Shown piece by piece: positions 44,025-54,572 of a stretch of 64,000 nt of DNA. The DNA is from Rhipidocladum racemiflorum (lineage: Eukaryota > Streptophyta > Magnoliopsida > Poales > Poaceae): NCBI GenBank assembly GCA_036346355.1, contig CM070580.1, positions 30,958,874 to 31,022,873 on the forward strand, written 5' to 3'. A program made the translations under genes and the position numbers. Positions within the stretch are counted from its first letter, which is position 1; each line of letters starts with the position of its first letter. The notes below the pieces were generated by a model that saw nothing but the letters and a program-made list of their open reading frames with translations, did not search any database and was not told the DNA's origin.

Positions 44025-45085
44025 ATGACTTTTATCGAGGGCGACCACGACAGCGACTTCAATGAGGTAGATCCTTCTTACGATGAATTAGCTATTGCTG
44101 TTGCTCGACTTGGTAAATTGCTTGATAAACGTGACAAGAAAATTAAGAAACATAATTTTATTGTGGAGTCATTGAATGCTGAAATTGCTAGACTTAAAAC
44201 CTTGATTCCTGATGATGATGCTTGCAAATCATGTGACTTAATTTACAATGAGCTTACTTTGCTTAGGAAAGAACATGTTACCTTGTTAGAGCAAATCAAT
44301 GATGAAAATGTGAAAAATGAGAAACTTGTTAAACATGCTAGTTGTTTTACCATTGATTTGCATGATACAACTCCATGTTCTAAATGCTCCATACTAGAAT
44401 TGAAGTTGCATGATGCAAATGCTAGGGTTTCTCAAATGACAGAAGATTTTCTTACACATGAGGTTCTTTCATGCTCAACTTGTCGCAAGCAAAAAGGAAA
44501 AGTGGATGATCCCTGCAATAATTGTTTAATTCTTGCTAATAAAGTTGATTACTTGCAAAACTCTTTGGAACGATTCACTAATGGCAAGAAAAAGTTGAAC
44601 ATGATTTTGGATCAATCTAAGGTTAGCTCAAACAAGAAAGGTTTAGGTTTTGATCTTCATGCTTCATATGAAACTAAACCTCGCTCTGTTGTTTATGCTC
44701 CTTGCAATGACAAACTTGAGATTTCAAATGAGCCTAAGAAAATTGTCTTCAAATCTGTGGCCTTTTATCTTCTACTATGATGAATGCAAATGTTGCTTCT
44801 ACTTCCAAAGCTAAACATAATGTTAAGTACACTTGCACTCATTGTGGTAGAGATGGACATTTAGTAGACTTTTGCTTTAGACTAGCTAAACAACAAAAGA
44901 GAGAAAGGTTTAATGCTAGGTCTAATTTCAGAAAGGCACACTCCACTTCTCATTATGTGCCTAGGGTGAAACAAACACCTTTTGATGCTAAAAACACGGG
45001 AAAAGGCAAATCTGATTTTGTGCATAAGAATACTCGTGTTGTGCCCTCTTGTTGTCGTCGGGTGTCTCGATCTTTGGATTCCTAA
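44025..45085 (+). pseudogene. copia gag fragment 2
   Basis: Two frames overlapping at ATGA (44777-44780): 44025-44780 encodes a charged coiled-coil-like stretch (LDKRDKKIKKHN..., CxxC pairs), and 44777-45085 encodes a second knuckle CTHCGRDGHLVDFC. In related elements this is one gag protein, so a frameshift separates them. A stop at 43961 separates them from fragment 1. Confidence 0.75.
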
Positions 45086-45119
45086 ACATCTTATTTCTAA
45101 CCCTTGATCGAGACCTCGA

Positions 45120-45775
45120 CACTTTCTGCTTCTATGTAGGCTTCTCACGCGAAGAGGGAGAACATGTGGCTAGTGAATTTCGGATGCTCACTTCATATGT
45201 TTAGTGATAAGATTTGGTTTTCCTTTACTCATGCATCTCGTGCTAAAAGTGTTATCTTCTGAAGATGCTTCTTCCACCTCTGTTTTCGCAAAAGGCACTA
45301 GTCCAAATGATGCAGGTACAGGTGCATATGTTCAGGGGGAGAGTGTCTTTGTTCATAAAGATGATGATGCTATTGAGGATGAGATAATTGGAGGTTTACA
45401 TGAGAGACTCTTCCCACGTGCTTCACATCAACAAACGGTCAAGTGAATTTTCAGGTATCTCCATGGTACTCAAGATTTTGGCATTTGGTTTTTTGCTTCC
45501 TTATGCATTAGTTTAAGAGTTTATTCTGATGTTGACTTTGGAGGATGTTGAATTGATTTGGTTCGTGCCACCTCTTGAGTAATCCTCTTTCTTGAGCATA
45601 TTGATATTGGATTTCACTTTCTTAGAGATCATGTTGAAAAAGAAAATATTGTGCTTCACCATGTGGATACTGAACATCAATTGGCAGACATTTTTACAAA
45701 ACCTTTGTCTTCTTCTCGTTTTGCTTTTATTCGGGGAGAACTTGGGATTGTTCATCCAATGGGTTTGTTTTGAGG
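45120..45775 (+). pseudogene. copia pol remnant (protease trace, RNase H end)
   Basis: A trace of the protease region (WLVNFGCSLHMFS) occurs at ~45,170. From ~45,450 the RNase H end follows with stops and shifts (RYLHGTQDFGIW, VYSDVDFGG, HQLADIFTKPLSSSRF). The integrase and reverse transcriptase catalytic regions are absent, so more than 2 kb of pol has been lost. Confidence 0.75.
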
Positions 45776-46160
45776 GGGAGTTTCCTTGCCAAGTTATTTC
45801 ACTTGATAAGCTCACTTTATCATATTTCTTTATATGTTATGTAATTGAGCTAATATATGATAATATAATTGTCTCACTTGAACTAAAAATGACATTGTAG
45901 AATTCCATGGACTGATTGCCTATAGCTAAATACTCTGTGATATCTCACTCTTCTAGGCTTGATATTGAATCCTCTTGACAAATTTGGGCTATGAAGCAAG
46001 TGTGGTTTCAACTTTACTCTTTCATAAGACCTTTTAATCACTTGTGCATGTTTATAATCAAAGAAAAATGAAAAGAAAAGGGAATCAATAAAAAAAAGGT
46101 TGTTAAAAGCAAAAGCCTCAAGTTATGAGCTTCAGGATGCTTTCCCTAAAAGATAAGATG

Positions 46161-46255
46161 TATGCTTCAAGCATGCCATTCCCTCAAAAGACAAGATGTA
46201 TGCTTCAAGCATGCCACTCCAAGGAAATAAAAGAAGTATGCTTCAAGCATGCCAC
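46161..46255. repeat. three exact-38-bp-spaced TATGCTTCAAGCATGCCA repeats
   Basis: TATGCTTCAAGCATGCCA lies at 46161, 46199 and 46237, spaced exactly 38 bp. The core GCTTCAAGC is nearly self-complementary. It lies in the non-coding region between pol and the 3' LTR of the copia element. Confidence 0.8.
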
Positions 46256-46609
46256 ATGCAGTTTACTGTTTAAAGATTAAATTGGTCCACTAGATTGGAG
46301 TTGAAACTACTTGCTCGCCCTGATTTGTTATTTGCTTCAACTTTGAGTCTTTGTTTTTCTACTAAAGGTTTTGCTTAGTACTTGGCTATAGTTGACTGAA
46401 TTGAGGTTGAGATGCATGTCATTCCCTAACTTGCTAAAATCACATCAAGATCATGTATTTTGCATGTTATGTGATATATAAGGTTATATGATCGAATGAG
46501 CTCATATTTTCCTATCTTGGCACTCCCTTGTTTTTCCTTGTGAAATCTTTGCTATAGGAAAATTTTTGAACCTGTTCTCTCTTTTGTACTCTTGATGAAT
46601 CCATTGTCA

Positions 46610-46909
46610 AAGGGGGAGAAATTTGGGAATCGTTGAAAAGTTTAAGGAAAAAGGGGGGAGAAGAAAAAGGGGGAGTTGTTTGAGAATTTTGGGAGAAGTT
46701 TGGAGAATTTTGAAATTCTTGGGCACATTGCACATTCACACACATTTTCCTTCTCAGGGGGAGATTTTGTTTTGCATTTTGGTCAAAGGGGAAATTCTGT
46801 GTTTTCTCTTTTTGGTCCTTGATCCTTTGGATTTCAAAATCTTTTGTAAAGTGAATGCCAAATGTTTATTTCTTAGTGGTGTTGCCAATGTTTTCATCAA
46901 GGGGGAGAT
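46610..46909 (+). repeat. multiple polypurine tracts before 3' LTR
   Basis: AAAGGGGGAGAA-like tracts occur at about 46,610, 46,648, 46,665, 46,756 and 46,786, and finally AAGGGGGAGAT at 46,899-46,909 directly before the 3' LTR. Only the last sits in the normal plus-strand-priming position. Confidence 0.7.
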
Positions 46910-48341
46910 TGTGAAATCATGTGCTGAAAAATTGGCTTTGAACTGAAAAATTAACTTAGAATTGGTTTTGCAAAATGTGCTTGTGCATGTGTTTGACAAT
47001 TTGACAAGAAACAAGAAGTTTCGTTTTTACGCGGGACCAAGTTCTTAAAAGACAAGAAGTTTTACATGTACGCGGACCAAATTTTTTGGTCCGTCGTGAA
47101 TGGCTTTTTGCTCGATTAGGGTTTGTGCAAATTTGGACTTTGAATTTTGATTTGTTTTTGAGATTATGAAATTTGTGAGAATTTCATGATGCTTGAAGTG
47201 GACTTTATGCAATGCTCATGTGAGTATTTGCATGGATTGATGTGAGTCAAGTCGTAGACTTGTGCTCGAAATTGTTTTGTGGTTTGTTCATGTGCAGTTA
47301 TTGCTCGAAGACGAACGTGGTCGATGACGGGACCGGAACTAGGTTCATGGAGGAGCTGAGGTTCGGGACTAGGTTCAGGGAGGAACTGAGGTCTTGGTGG
47401 TCAAGGATGTCATGCGGGACGTTCGGGCTAAGAGAATGGTGCACATGAAGAATGGTTAGTCACGTGAGAATGGCAGGAGGTCATTCGCGTGCAAAGTGTT
47501 AGTCACGTGAGTATGGCAAGTGGCCATACGCGTGCAAAGTGTTAGTCACGTGAGTATGGTAGGGTTGCCATACGCGTGCAAGAGTTGTACTCGGCCAGGT
47601 TGGGCCAAGTAGAGTTGTGTTGAATCTGATTCCTTCTAGGGAATAGGAATCGTATTCAGAACTCCTTGTGGGTTGGTCCTTTAAATAGGAGGGGTGTCTC
47701 CTGTTAAAGGACATCAATCGAACCAAGTAGCAGAACAGGCGCAAGGGAGCTTGAGCTTAGTTTTAGGGTTTGTACTCTTTTGATGAGAGTACTTTAGACA
47801 AAAGAAATAAAGATCAATTCTTCTAGTTCCTTGTGTGCTACAATATTCTCTTTTGGTTCTTGTTTGCATACTTGTTCTAGTTCTAGATTGGTTTTTGTTC
47901 TTTGAGTTTCATCTTGATTTGATCCATCAAAAACCTCTCTAGGGTATCGATCTAGTGTTCCTCAAAGTCTTGTTGATAAATCTTTTGTTATTCTTGATCA
48001 ATCTACAAGCTTCGATTAGATTGATTTTCGTCAAGTTCTGGAACAGCAAGCTTGCGAAGCTTATAACTTTTGATTTGTAAGTCCGATCGAGCTGATTCTT
48101 TTTTAGTTAGATTCATATTGGAATCTAGTTTCTTGTGTCCAAATTTCAGATCTTTCCGACGGTTGGATCTCCGGGAATTCGCGTTTTACCGAACTTCTAT
48201 CATTCTGTTTTTGTCGAAAACGAGGCAATTATTTGGTTCTGTTTTGGGGTGAACTTTTAATAGATCAAGAATTTGGTTTTAGCTTCCGCACAATCATTCA
48301 CCCCCCCTCTGATTGCTATATTCGTATACTTCGATCCTACA
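46910..48341 (+). repeat. 3' LTR of copia element
   Basis: 1,432 bp from TGTGAAATCATG to CGATCCTACA, preceded by a polypurine tract and followed by the TTTTA duplication. It holds the second set of three G-box repeats and the TATA-like box, and could still act as a promoter reading toward the PRP4 last exon. Confidence 0.92.
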
Positions 48342-48400
48342 TTTTATGAACTAGCAGCAGTTATTTGAGCAGTTAGGATACTGAGAACTGTTGAAACTAA

Positions 48401-48456
48401 AGAATCTGAAACCGTTTCCGTTTCAACTAGAATCTGGAACTGTACCAAACGGGGCC
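48401..48456. mobile_element. 5'-truncated MITE copy
   Basis: 56 bp matching the right end of the MITE at 48929-49208 (ends ACCAAACGGGGCC), in the same position of the first 469-bp unit and still bracketed by TAA on both sides. About 220 bp of its left end is missing right up to the target duplication. Confidence 0.8.
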
Positions 48457-48928
48457 TAAGATTAATCATTTTGGTTTTGTGATGAATCAAACTGCAAGCT
48501 ATACCACTTTATAAAATATACTAGAAATACAACCCGCACGATAGCGCGACGTTGTGTGGTATTGTTGTATGTGACCCCCTTTATTTTCGTAAATAGAAAA
48601 CAAATAAAAAAGGCATTTGTTATTTCTTTTTTGAATAAACTTATAGTTCCTTTAAAAAAGATATATATAAGCTTTGCTATTATTAGTTCTATATTTACTA
48701 GTTTGGATATTAGTGGAGGTAAGCAATTGCTGAAGCACATTTTCATCTTTGTTGTGTAGAATTATATGTTTGGTGTCTTTCTTTCTCATTTCTCATCATC
48801 CACTTAGATATATATAGAAAAATTACCATGTGCACTCTTGAATTGTCTTACCTGAGATGAATTCCTTTTTTTTATGAACTAGCAGCAGTTATTTGAGCAG
48901 TTAGGATACTGAGAACTGTTGAAACTAA

Positions 48929-49208
48929 GGCCCCATTTGGCAACTTGGAACCGAGCTGTTTCTACTAGAATCTAGGAGAAATCCAACCAAACGGGCTAAA
49001 ACTCGGAACGATTCTCCTTGGAATGTTTCTTCTTTTTTCACGCCGTGGTTGAATCACCCTCAACCCCGTTTCACTAGTTTCTACTAGAATCTGGAACCGT
49101 ACCAAACGGTTTGCAGAAAGAGATTCTGATTCTACCTGAAACGTTTCTACCAAGAATTTGGAACCGTTTCCGTTTCTACTAGAATCTAGAACCGTACCAA
49201 ATGGGGCC
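48929..49208. mobile_element. Tourist-like MITE in second 469-bp unit
   Basis: 280 bp bounded by inverted GGCCCCATTTGG and CCAAATGGGGCC and by TAA on both sides (48926-48928, 49209-49211). The third repeat unit shows the matching empty site (CTAAGATT at 49677-49684), which proves both the ends and the duplication. TAA duplication and GGCC ends fit the PIF/Harbinger superfamily. Confidence 0.9.
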
Positions 49209-49920
49209 TAAGATTAATCATTTTGGTTTTGTGATGAATCAAACTGCAAGCTGTACCACTTTATAAAATATACTAGAAATACAACCCGCACGATAGCGCG
49301 ACGTTGTGTGATATCGTTGTATGTGACCCCCTTTATTTTCGTAAGTAGAAAACAAATAAAAAAGGCATTTGTTATTTCTTTTTTGAATAAACTTATAGTT
49401 CCTTTAAAAAAGATATATATAAGCTTTGCTATTATTAGTTCTATATTTACTAGTTTGGATATTAGTGGAGGTAAGCAATTGCTGAAGCACATTTTCATCT
49501 TTGTTGTGTAGAATTATATGTTTGGTGTCTTTCTTTCTCATTTCTCATCATCCACTTAGATATATATAGAAAAATTACCATGTGCACTCTTGAATTGTCT
49601 TACTTGAGATGAATTCCTTTTTTTTATGAACTAGCAGCAGTTATTTGAGCAGTTAGGATACTGAGAACTGTTGAAACTAAGATTAATCATTTTGGTTTTG
49701 TGATGAATCAAACTGCAAGCTGTACCACTTTATAAAATATACTAGAAATACAACCCGCACCATAGCGCGACGTTGTGTGGTATCGTTGTATGTGACCCCC
49801 TTTATTTTCGTAAATAGAAAACAAATAAAAAAGGCATTTGTTATTTCTTTTTTGAATAAACTTATAGTTGTTCCTTAAAAAAAGATATATATAACCTTTG
49901 CTATTATTAATTCTATATTT

Positions 49921-50135
49921 ACCAATGTGTGATTTTCCCGAAAGAGATGTGGTTTATTAGATTTCAGACCCTAGAATTCTATTTTTTCTTTTCATTATGG
50001 TGAATGGACCAATTTAAATTTTAGTGGGCTGACCGGCCTATTTTCTTTTTCTTTCTTTTCCTTCCATTTTGTCTGTACCAGCCTAGTTCCTCTCTATTTA
50101 TTTATTTTGGTCCGGCTCTGTTCTTCCTCTCTTTA
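49921..50135. other. original PRP4 intron sequence
   Basis: Pyrimidine-rich stretch between the triplication and the solo LTR. No element recognised. Confidence 0.4.
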
Positions 50136-52320
50136 TGTCGGACCCCGGAATAACACCTCCAAAATCCTCTGTGTACTCTGTACTAGTCCAGGAAATGCTA
50201 GTACACACAGTAGAAATGAAACCATAGCATATCCGTCGTTCTTTATTAAAAATAAATATTCAAAGTTACAAATGAAATGGCGCGCAGGCCAACGAATAAA
50301 TAAAAGCAGCGGAAATGAAGACAAATAGATAGAGCCCAATTAATTTGCCACAGGCAATCGACTGGGGACGCGGCCTAGTCCAACTGTTCCTCACCATCAG
50401 GGTACTCCTCCTCTGAAGTGGTAAATTAAGCAAGGGTGAGTACATACGTACTCAGCAAACCACACCGGAAATGCAATATAAATGTACGGGTAATCAAAGG
50501 ATGGCAATATGGTTTGTTTAAGCATAAAGCAACAGTTTAACAACATTTTCAATAAATTTTAGAAGGCATACTTTATTTTCGTAAATCAAATCTATACAAT
50601 TTAACTCAGGAATCTCTCCTGGAATCGGCTAAGTTATACCCATGATGGACTCCCTCCATCCAACATAATTTTGGAAACCAAATTTTAAATTACCAAAGTC
50701 TAATCTGAGAATGGCTTGCTCGGCATGCCCATAACCGCAGGCGCGGCTAATCGATTAGTTTGACACTCTGCAGAGGTTGTACAACTTTACCCACCAGACA
50801 TAATATTTCCCTTTTTATGTCAACACACTTCCTTTGGTGAGTGACAGAGAAGATTATGACAAGGCCCCTATATTAAATTCATACATGTAGTCATGCCCGC
50901 TAAGGTTTCACCGCTGAAAGACTCCCTCTATTCAGAAGACCCCTCTTGCGCCAGAGTGGCAGCATCTCGCTTTCACCACACCACTACCCCCATATGGCAT
51001 GACTGTCCATGAGATGATTTAATAAAGATAGCCAGGTCTGTCCCATTCCAGACTCGTGGTAGTACGGTTAGGCTTTACATTCAGCGAGACTCAGACCGGT
51101 CCTTAATTGACTAGGCGAGACTGTCCACAAACCCAGAACCATGACCTCACCACTTTTCAACCAATTCTCGCCCGGTCTAAGTCATTTTCATTTTAACCAT
51201 ACTATCTCCACATTATTTACTAACATTGATCGTCATAAGTTTCCATTTGAACATGTCATCATTTTGGCATAAAATTCCCCAAAACTTCCTAAGTTCGGTT
51301 CTAAGCATGTCTAAGCAATGTCTGAATATTACCATAGTCATAATCCATATTTTTGCTAAGGTTACAAGGGAATCGGAATTCAAATGTCAAAGGTCGCATG
51401 TCGAAATTGGATATAACTATCATCTAAAACTAGGTCAAAAATTAATGTCTATAATAAATAAGCATGCAATAATTTTAAATACAACATACAAGTTCACAAA
51501 TTGGGAGCAACATGATCAAGGGGGTGTGACTTGCCTGGTTCGACGAGTTGCTGCTCGAAATCGTCGTTCGGGAATTCCTCGGTCTCTCCGTAATCTACAC
51601 GCGAAAAACAACCAAATTCAAATAAAGCCCAAATGAATACAAATAAATACAAATTGAATTTCAAACTAGCTCTAAACTAAAGTTTGAGATTTCTAACGAA
51701 TTTAGGAAGAAGAACGGAGCCAAACGGAGTTCGAACGGGCGAAAACGGGCTCCCGGAAGTTTAAAAACAAATAAAACGGGTTTTTCTGGAATTTTCTAAA
51801 TTATTTTTAAAAGAAAATCCGAATTTCTGCATCATGCTGACGTCAGCAGTCTTTTCGGATTTTTGAAATCTCTTTTTTTTTTAAACTGACAGGTGGGGCC
51901 GACGGGGCGTGGACCGCATCCACGCCGGATGGACCAGCGCCAGCGTGTCTTCCTGTGAGCGGCTAAGCGCAGGCAGCGGGGCGAGGCGGCGGCGGTCGGC
52001 GCCGAGCGAGAGGAAAGCGAGCGTGGCGCCGCGACGGGCGACAAAGCGAGGCGAAGCGGCGTCAGCAGGCCGGAGGAGCTTCGGGTGGCTCGGGCGGAGC
52101 GGCGCGGCTCGGCGCGACCAGCTGAAGACGGCAGCGTGGCGGCGCGCGGCAAGGAGAAGAGGGAGCGGGGAGGGAGAGGGGAGAGGCACGGGAGATAGAG
52201 GAGAGCTCAGGGGGGCTTTATAGAAGAGGAGGCAGGTGGCGGGCGGTGCAACGGCTCGCGCAAATCGCGCGGCCAGCCGGGAAAAGCGGCGGCGGCAGGT
52301 GCGGGAAGCCGGGCGTGACA
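50136..52320 (-). mobile_element. solo LTR, Ty3-gypsy type (RIRE3-like)
   Basis: 2,185 bp from TGTCGGACCC to GGGCGTGACA with perfect CTTTA duplication (50131-50135 and 52321-52325). On the - strand it begins TGTCACGCCC and has TTCTATAAAGCC near 52,220 as TATA box. It aligns with the solo LTR at 11232-13643 (shared blocks such as GCTCGGCATGCCCAT, CTCTGCAGAGGTTGTACAAC and TTTGCCACAGGCAATCGACT). No internal region remains. Frames in its GC-rich end do not encode recognisable protein. Confidence 0.92.
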
Positions 52321-52325
52321 CTTTA

Positions 52326-53299
52326 CCTGCACAATAGTGCGACATCATGTTCCTCCTTTCTTAGAAAAGAAGCAAAAATCAGAATTTTATATGTTATGTT
52401 CAAGCAGTAGGGAAAGTGGTGTGCTAAAAAGACAGAAAAAATAAAGGAAAATAAATGGGTGAGTCGAGTCGATATTATAAATCTTGCGAACAAGATTCTG
52501 GTCCGAACTACAAAATTCTATTGCTTTTCCATTTTTCCTTGCCAACCCATTTCTTTTTTTTTTTCCTTTCCTCCCTTTTCATTTTCTTTCCTTGTTTTCT
52601 TCTTCTTGTACCGTGCGTTGCTTTCTTCTCTCTCTTTCTCTCATGGCTGCTCCTCTCCTCCCTCACTCCATGATGTCAAGGCGCCGCCTAGGCGTCACGG
52701 CGCCGGAGGGAGCTCGCCGGAAGCGTTCGCCTCCTAGCCGGGTCAAGGCGTTCGCCTGGACCGTCTAGGCGTCGTCTGGGCCGTCGCGGCGTCGCTAGGC
52801 GTGGTCGGGCGGCCGCCTAGGGTTGGGACTTGGGAGGAGGAGCGGATAAGGTGACGAGCCCGAGCATACCTCTGTCGGCCGCCTAGGGTTGGGACTTGGC
52901 TCTGTCGGCTGAGGACAAGCGAAGGATTCGCCGCATTCGCCGCCGCCACCTCTGTCGCCACCGTCAGCTGCAAATCCGTAAGTCGTCCTCCTCTTGTCGC
53001 CCTCCTCCTTCTCCTCCCTCTCCTTCCCCTCCCACCGGCCGTGGCCGCCCTCCGTGCCTTTGTTTCCCTCCGCGCCGTGGCCGCCCTCCGTGCCTTTGCG
53101 ATTCGTGGGGCTTTACTGTGAACACGAACCCCGTACCATAAATCAATTTGGGTTCGACGAATCCAGTTTGTGATTCGTGGGGGTTTACAGCGAATCCGGT
53201 AACTATGATCAAATGGCCCTGGGTTTTCAATGATGTGGCGCAACGAGAGAGCTGGGAATCCACCCATCTATAATATATACTAGAAACGCAAGCGCGGCG
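52326..53299. other. unclassified repeat-derived sequence
   Basis: CGGCCGCCTAGGGTTGGGAC occurs twice (~52,810 and ~52,880), and CGTGGCCGCCCTCCGTGCC twice (~53,039 and ~53,073). T-rich at ~52,550-52,640. It may be one or more captured GC-rich gene pieces in a transposon, but I recognise no protein. Confidence 0.35.
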
Positions 53300-53895
53300 C
53301 ACGCCGTGCGCGTGAATGGAAAATATATTTTTTTTCGGAGAAAAAACAGATCACGAAAACATTTTTCCCATGCTCCGGAGAGCAAACGGACCACGAAAGT
53401 ATTTTTTCCGGGAAAAACGCCGCGCACGTGAATGGAAAAAAAATTTTGTTTTTTTTTCGGAGAAAAAACAGACCACGGAAACATTTTTCCCATGCTCCGG
53501 AGAGCAAACGGATCACGAAAATATTTCGCCGCGCGCGTGAATGGAAAATATTTTTTTTTCGGAGAAAAAACAGATCACGAAAACATTTTTCCCATGCTCC
53601 GGAGAGCAAACGGACCACGAAAGTATTTTTCCGGGAAAAACGCCGCGCACGTGAACGGAAAAAAAATTTTGTTTTTTTTTCGGAGAAAAAACAGACCACG
53701 GAAACATTTTTCCCATGCTCCGGAGAGCAAACGGAGCACGAAAATATTTTTTCGGGAAAAACGGCGTTCGCGTGAACGGAAAATATTTTTTGTTTTTTTT
53801 TCGGAGAAAAAACAGACCACGGAAACATTTTTCCTATGCTCCGGAGAGCAAACGGAGCACGAAAACATTTTTTTCGGGGAAAACGGAGAAAGGAC
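53300..53895. repeat. minisatellite, ~115-bp unit, five copies
   Basis: Units start at CGTGAAYGG at 53311, 53427, 53536, 53650 and 53771 (periods 116, 109, 114 and 121). Each contains TTTTTCGGAGAAAAAACAGA, CATGCTCCGGAGAGCAAACG and ACGAAAA. Size differences come mainly from A and T runs. The array keeps frames open on both strands; none is a gene. Confidence 0.92.
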
Positions 53896-54572
53896 CTGAA
53901 CGAAAAGTCTAGGGACCAATTTGTTATAATTTTGGACTTGTTCGCTATTTCGAATAAGTAGGAAAGGGCTAGTTCGCAATTCGTATTAATGGGAGGTTCT
54001 TTGTGTAAAACGGCGAACGGAGGACCTAAACGCGAACGGGGAAAAATATTCTACACTCACAGAAAATTACAAAGGACCTATCCGTAATTTCAAAGAACCG
54101 GAGGTTGTTTTTGCAAGAATAGGAGAGAGAGAGGGTGGGGTGACGTGGGGGGCTGAGGAAGCCGGAATCCTTCCGGTAATATAGCTGGGTAGTATAATGC
54201 CATTTTATTACCCTTCTTAAAATTATATACATTTAGAACCTTTCTACGTGTACCGTTACTCATATGTAACATTTTTATGTCCCACCAGTTGATTGCTTAT
54301 TTTTGATGGTGCACCCTTCCCTTTTCCTCTGTTAAATGCTCACTGTCCTTCGCACCACCTCTATTCTTCCACAAGTTTTTGGGGAAAATGTGATATTTCA
54401 CCTTTGCTGGAATGTTGATCCTAAAAAAATGTAAACTGTATAGATTTTTTTAGTTGTCTCTATTCTTTATTTTTTTTCCCCAAGAGAATGGCGCAGTATT
54501 ATGTCCTACCGAAGCTTCAAACATGTCTCAAATATAAACTTGTGATTGGTGGTTTATATGTGGTTTATGCAG
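53896..54572. other. end of PRP4 last intron
   Basis: Mixed sequence including GAGAGAGAGGGTGGGG at ~54,126. It ends with the acceptor TGGTTTATGCAG| for the last exon. No element recognised. Confidence 0.4.

Larger units (their letters stand above)
41843..48341 (+). mobile_element. defective Ty1-copia element in PRP4 intron
   Basis: Starts TGTGAAATCATG (41843) and ends CGATCCTACA (48341), with perfect TTTTA duplication (41838-41842 and 48342-48346). The 3' LTR is complete (46910-48341). The 5' LTR breaks off at ~43,102: its last ~175 bp, the primer-binding site and the start of gag are deleted. Inside are gag with two zinc knuckles, a trace of protease and the RNase H end, but integrase and most of reverse transcriptase are missing. 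It cannot transpose. LTRs differ by roughly 18 substitutions in ~1,257 bp by eye. Confidence 0.92.
41665..49920 (+). repeat. 469-bp tandem triplication of PRP4 exon-4/intron boundary
   Basis: The words ACTAGTTTGGATATTAGTGG + AG|GTAAGC (22 bp of exon plus the donor) occur at 41665, 48697 and 49449. Subtracting the copia element with its 5-bp duplication (6,504 bp) and the truncated MITE with its TAA (59 bp), the first interval is 469 bp. Subtracting the full MITE with TAA (283 bp), the second is also 469 bp. The third copy is 3 bp longer and ends where TCTATATTTAC passes into CCAATGTG instead of CTAGTTTGG. TTAC is shared at the junctions. Confidence 0.9.

Noticed and set aside
48462..49511. 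Repeated 94-codon - strand and 67-codon + strand frames
   Set aside because: They repeat only because the 469-bp intron unit is duplicated; the composition is not protein-like.
51832..52348. 106- and 155-codon - strand frames
   Set aside because: Compositional frames in the GC-rich end of the solo LTR; no conserved motif.
53280..53979. Frames of 115-182 codons on both strands
   Set aside because: Produced by the ~115-bp minisatellite; the proteins are repeats of the unit on either strand.
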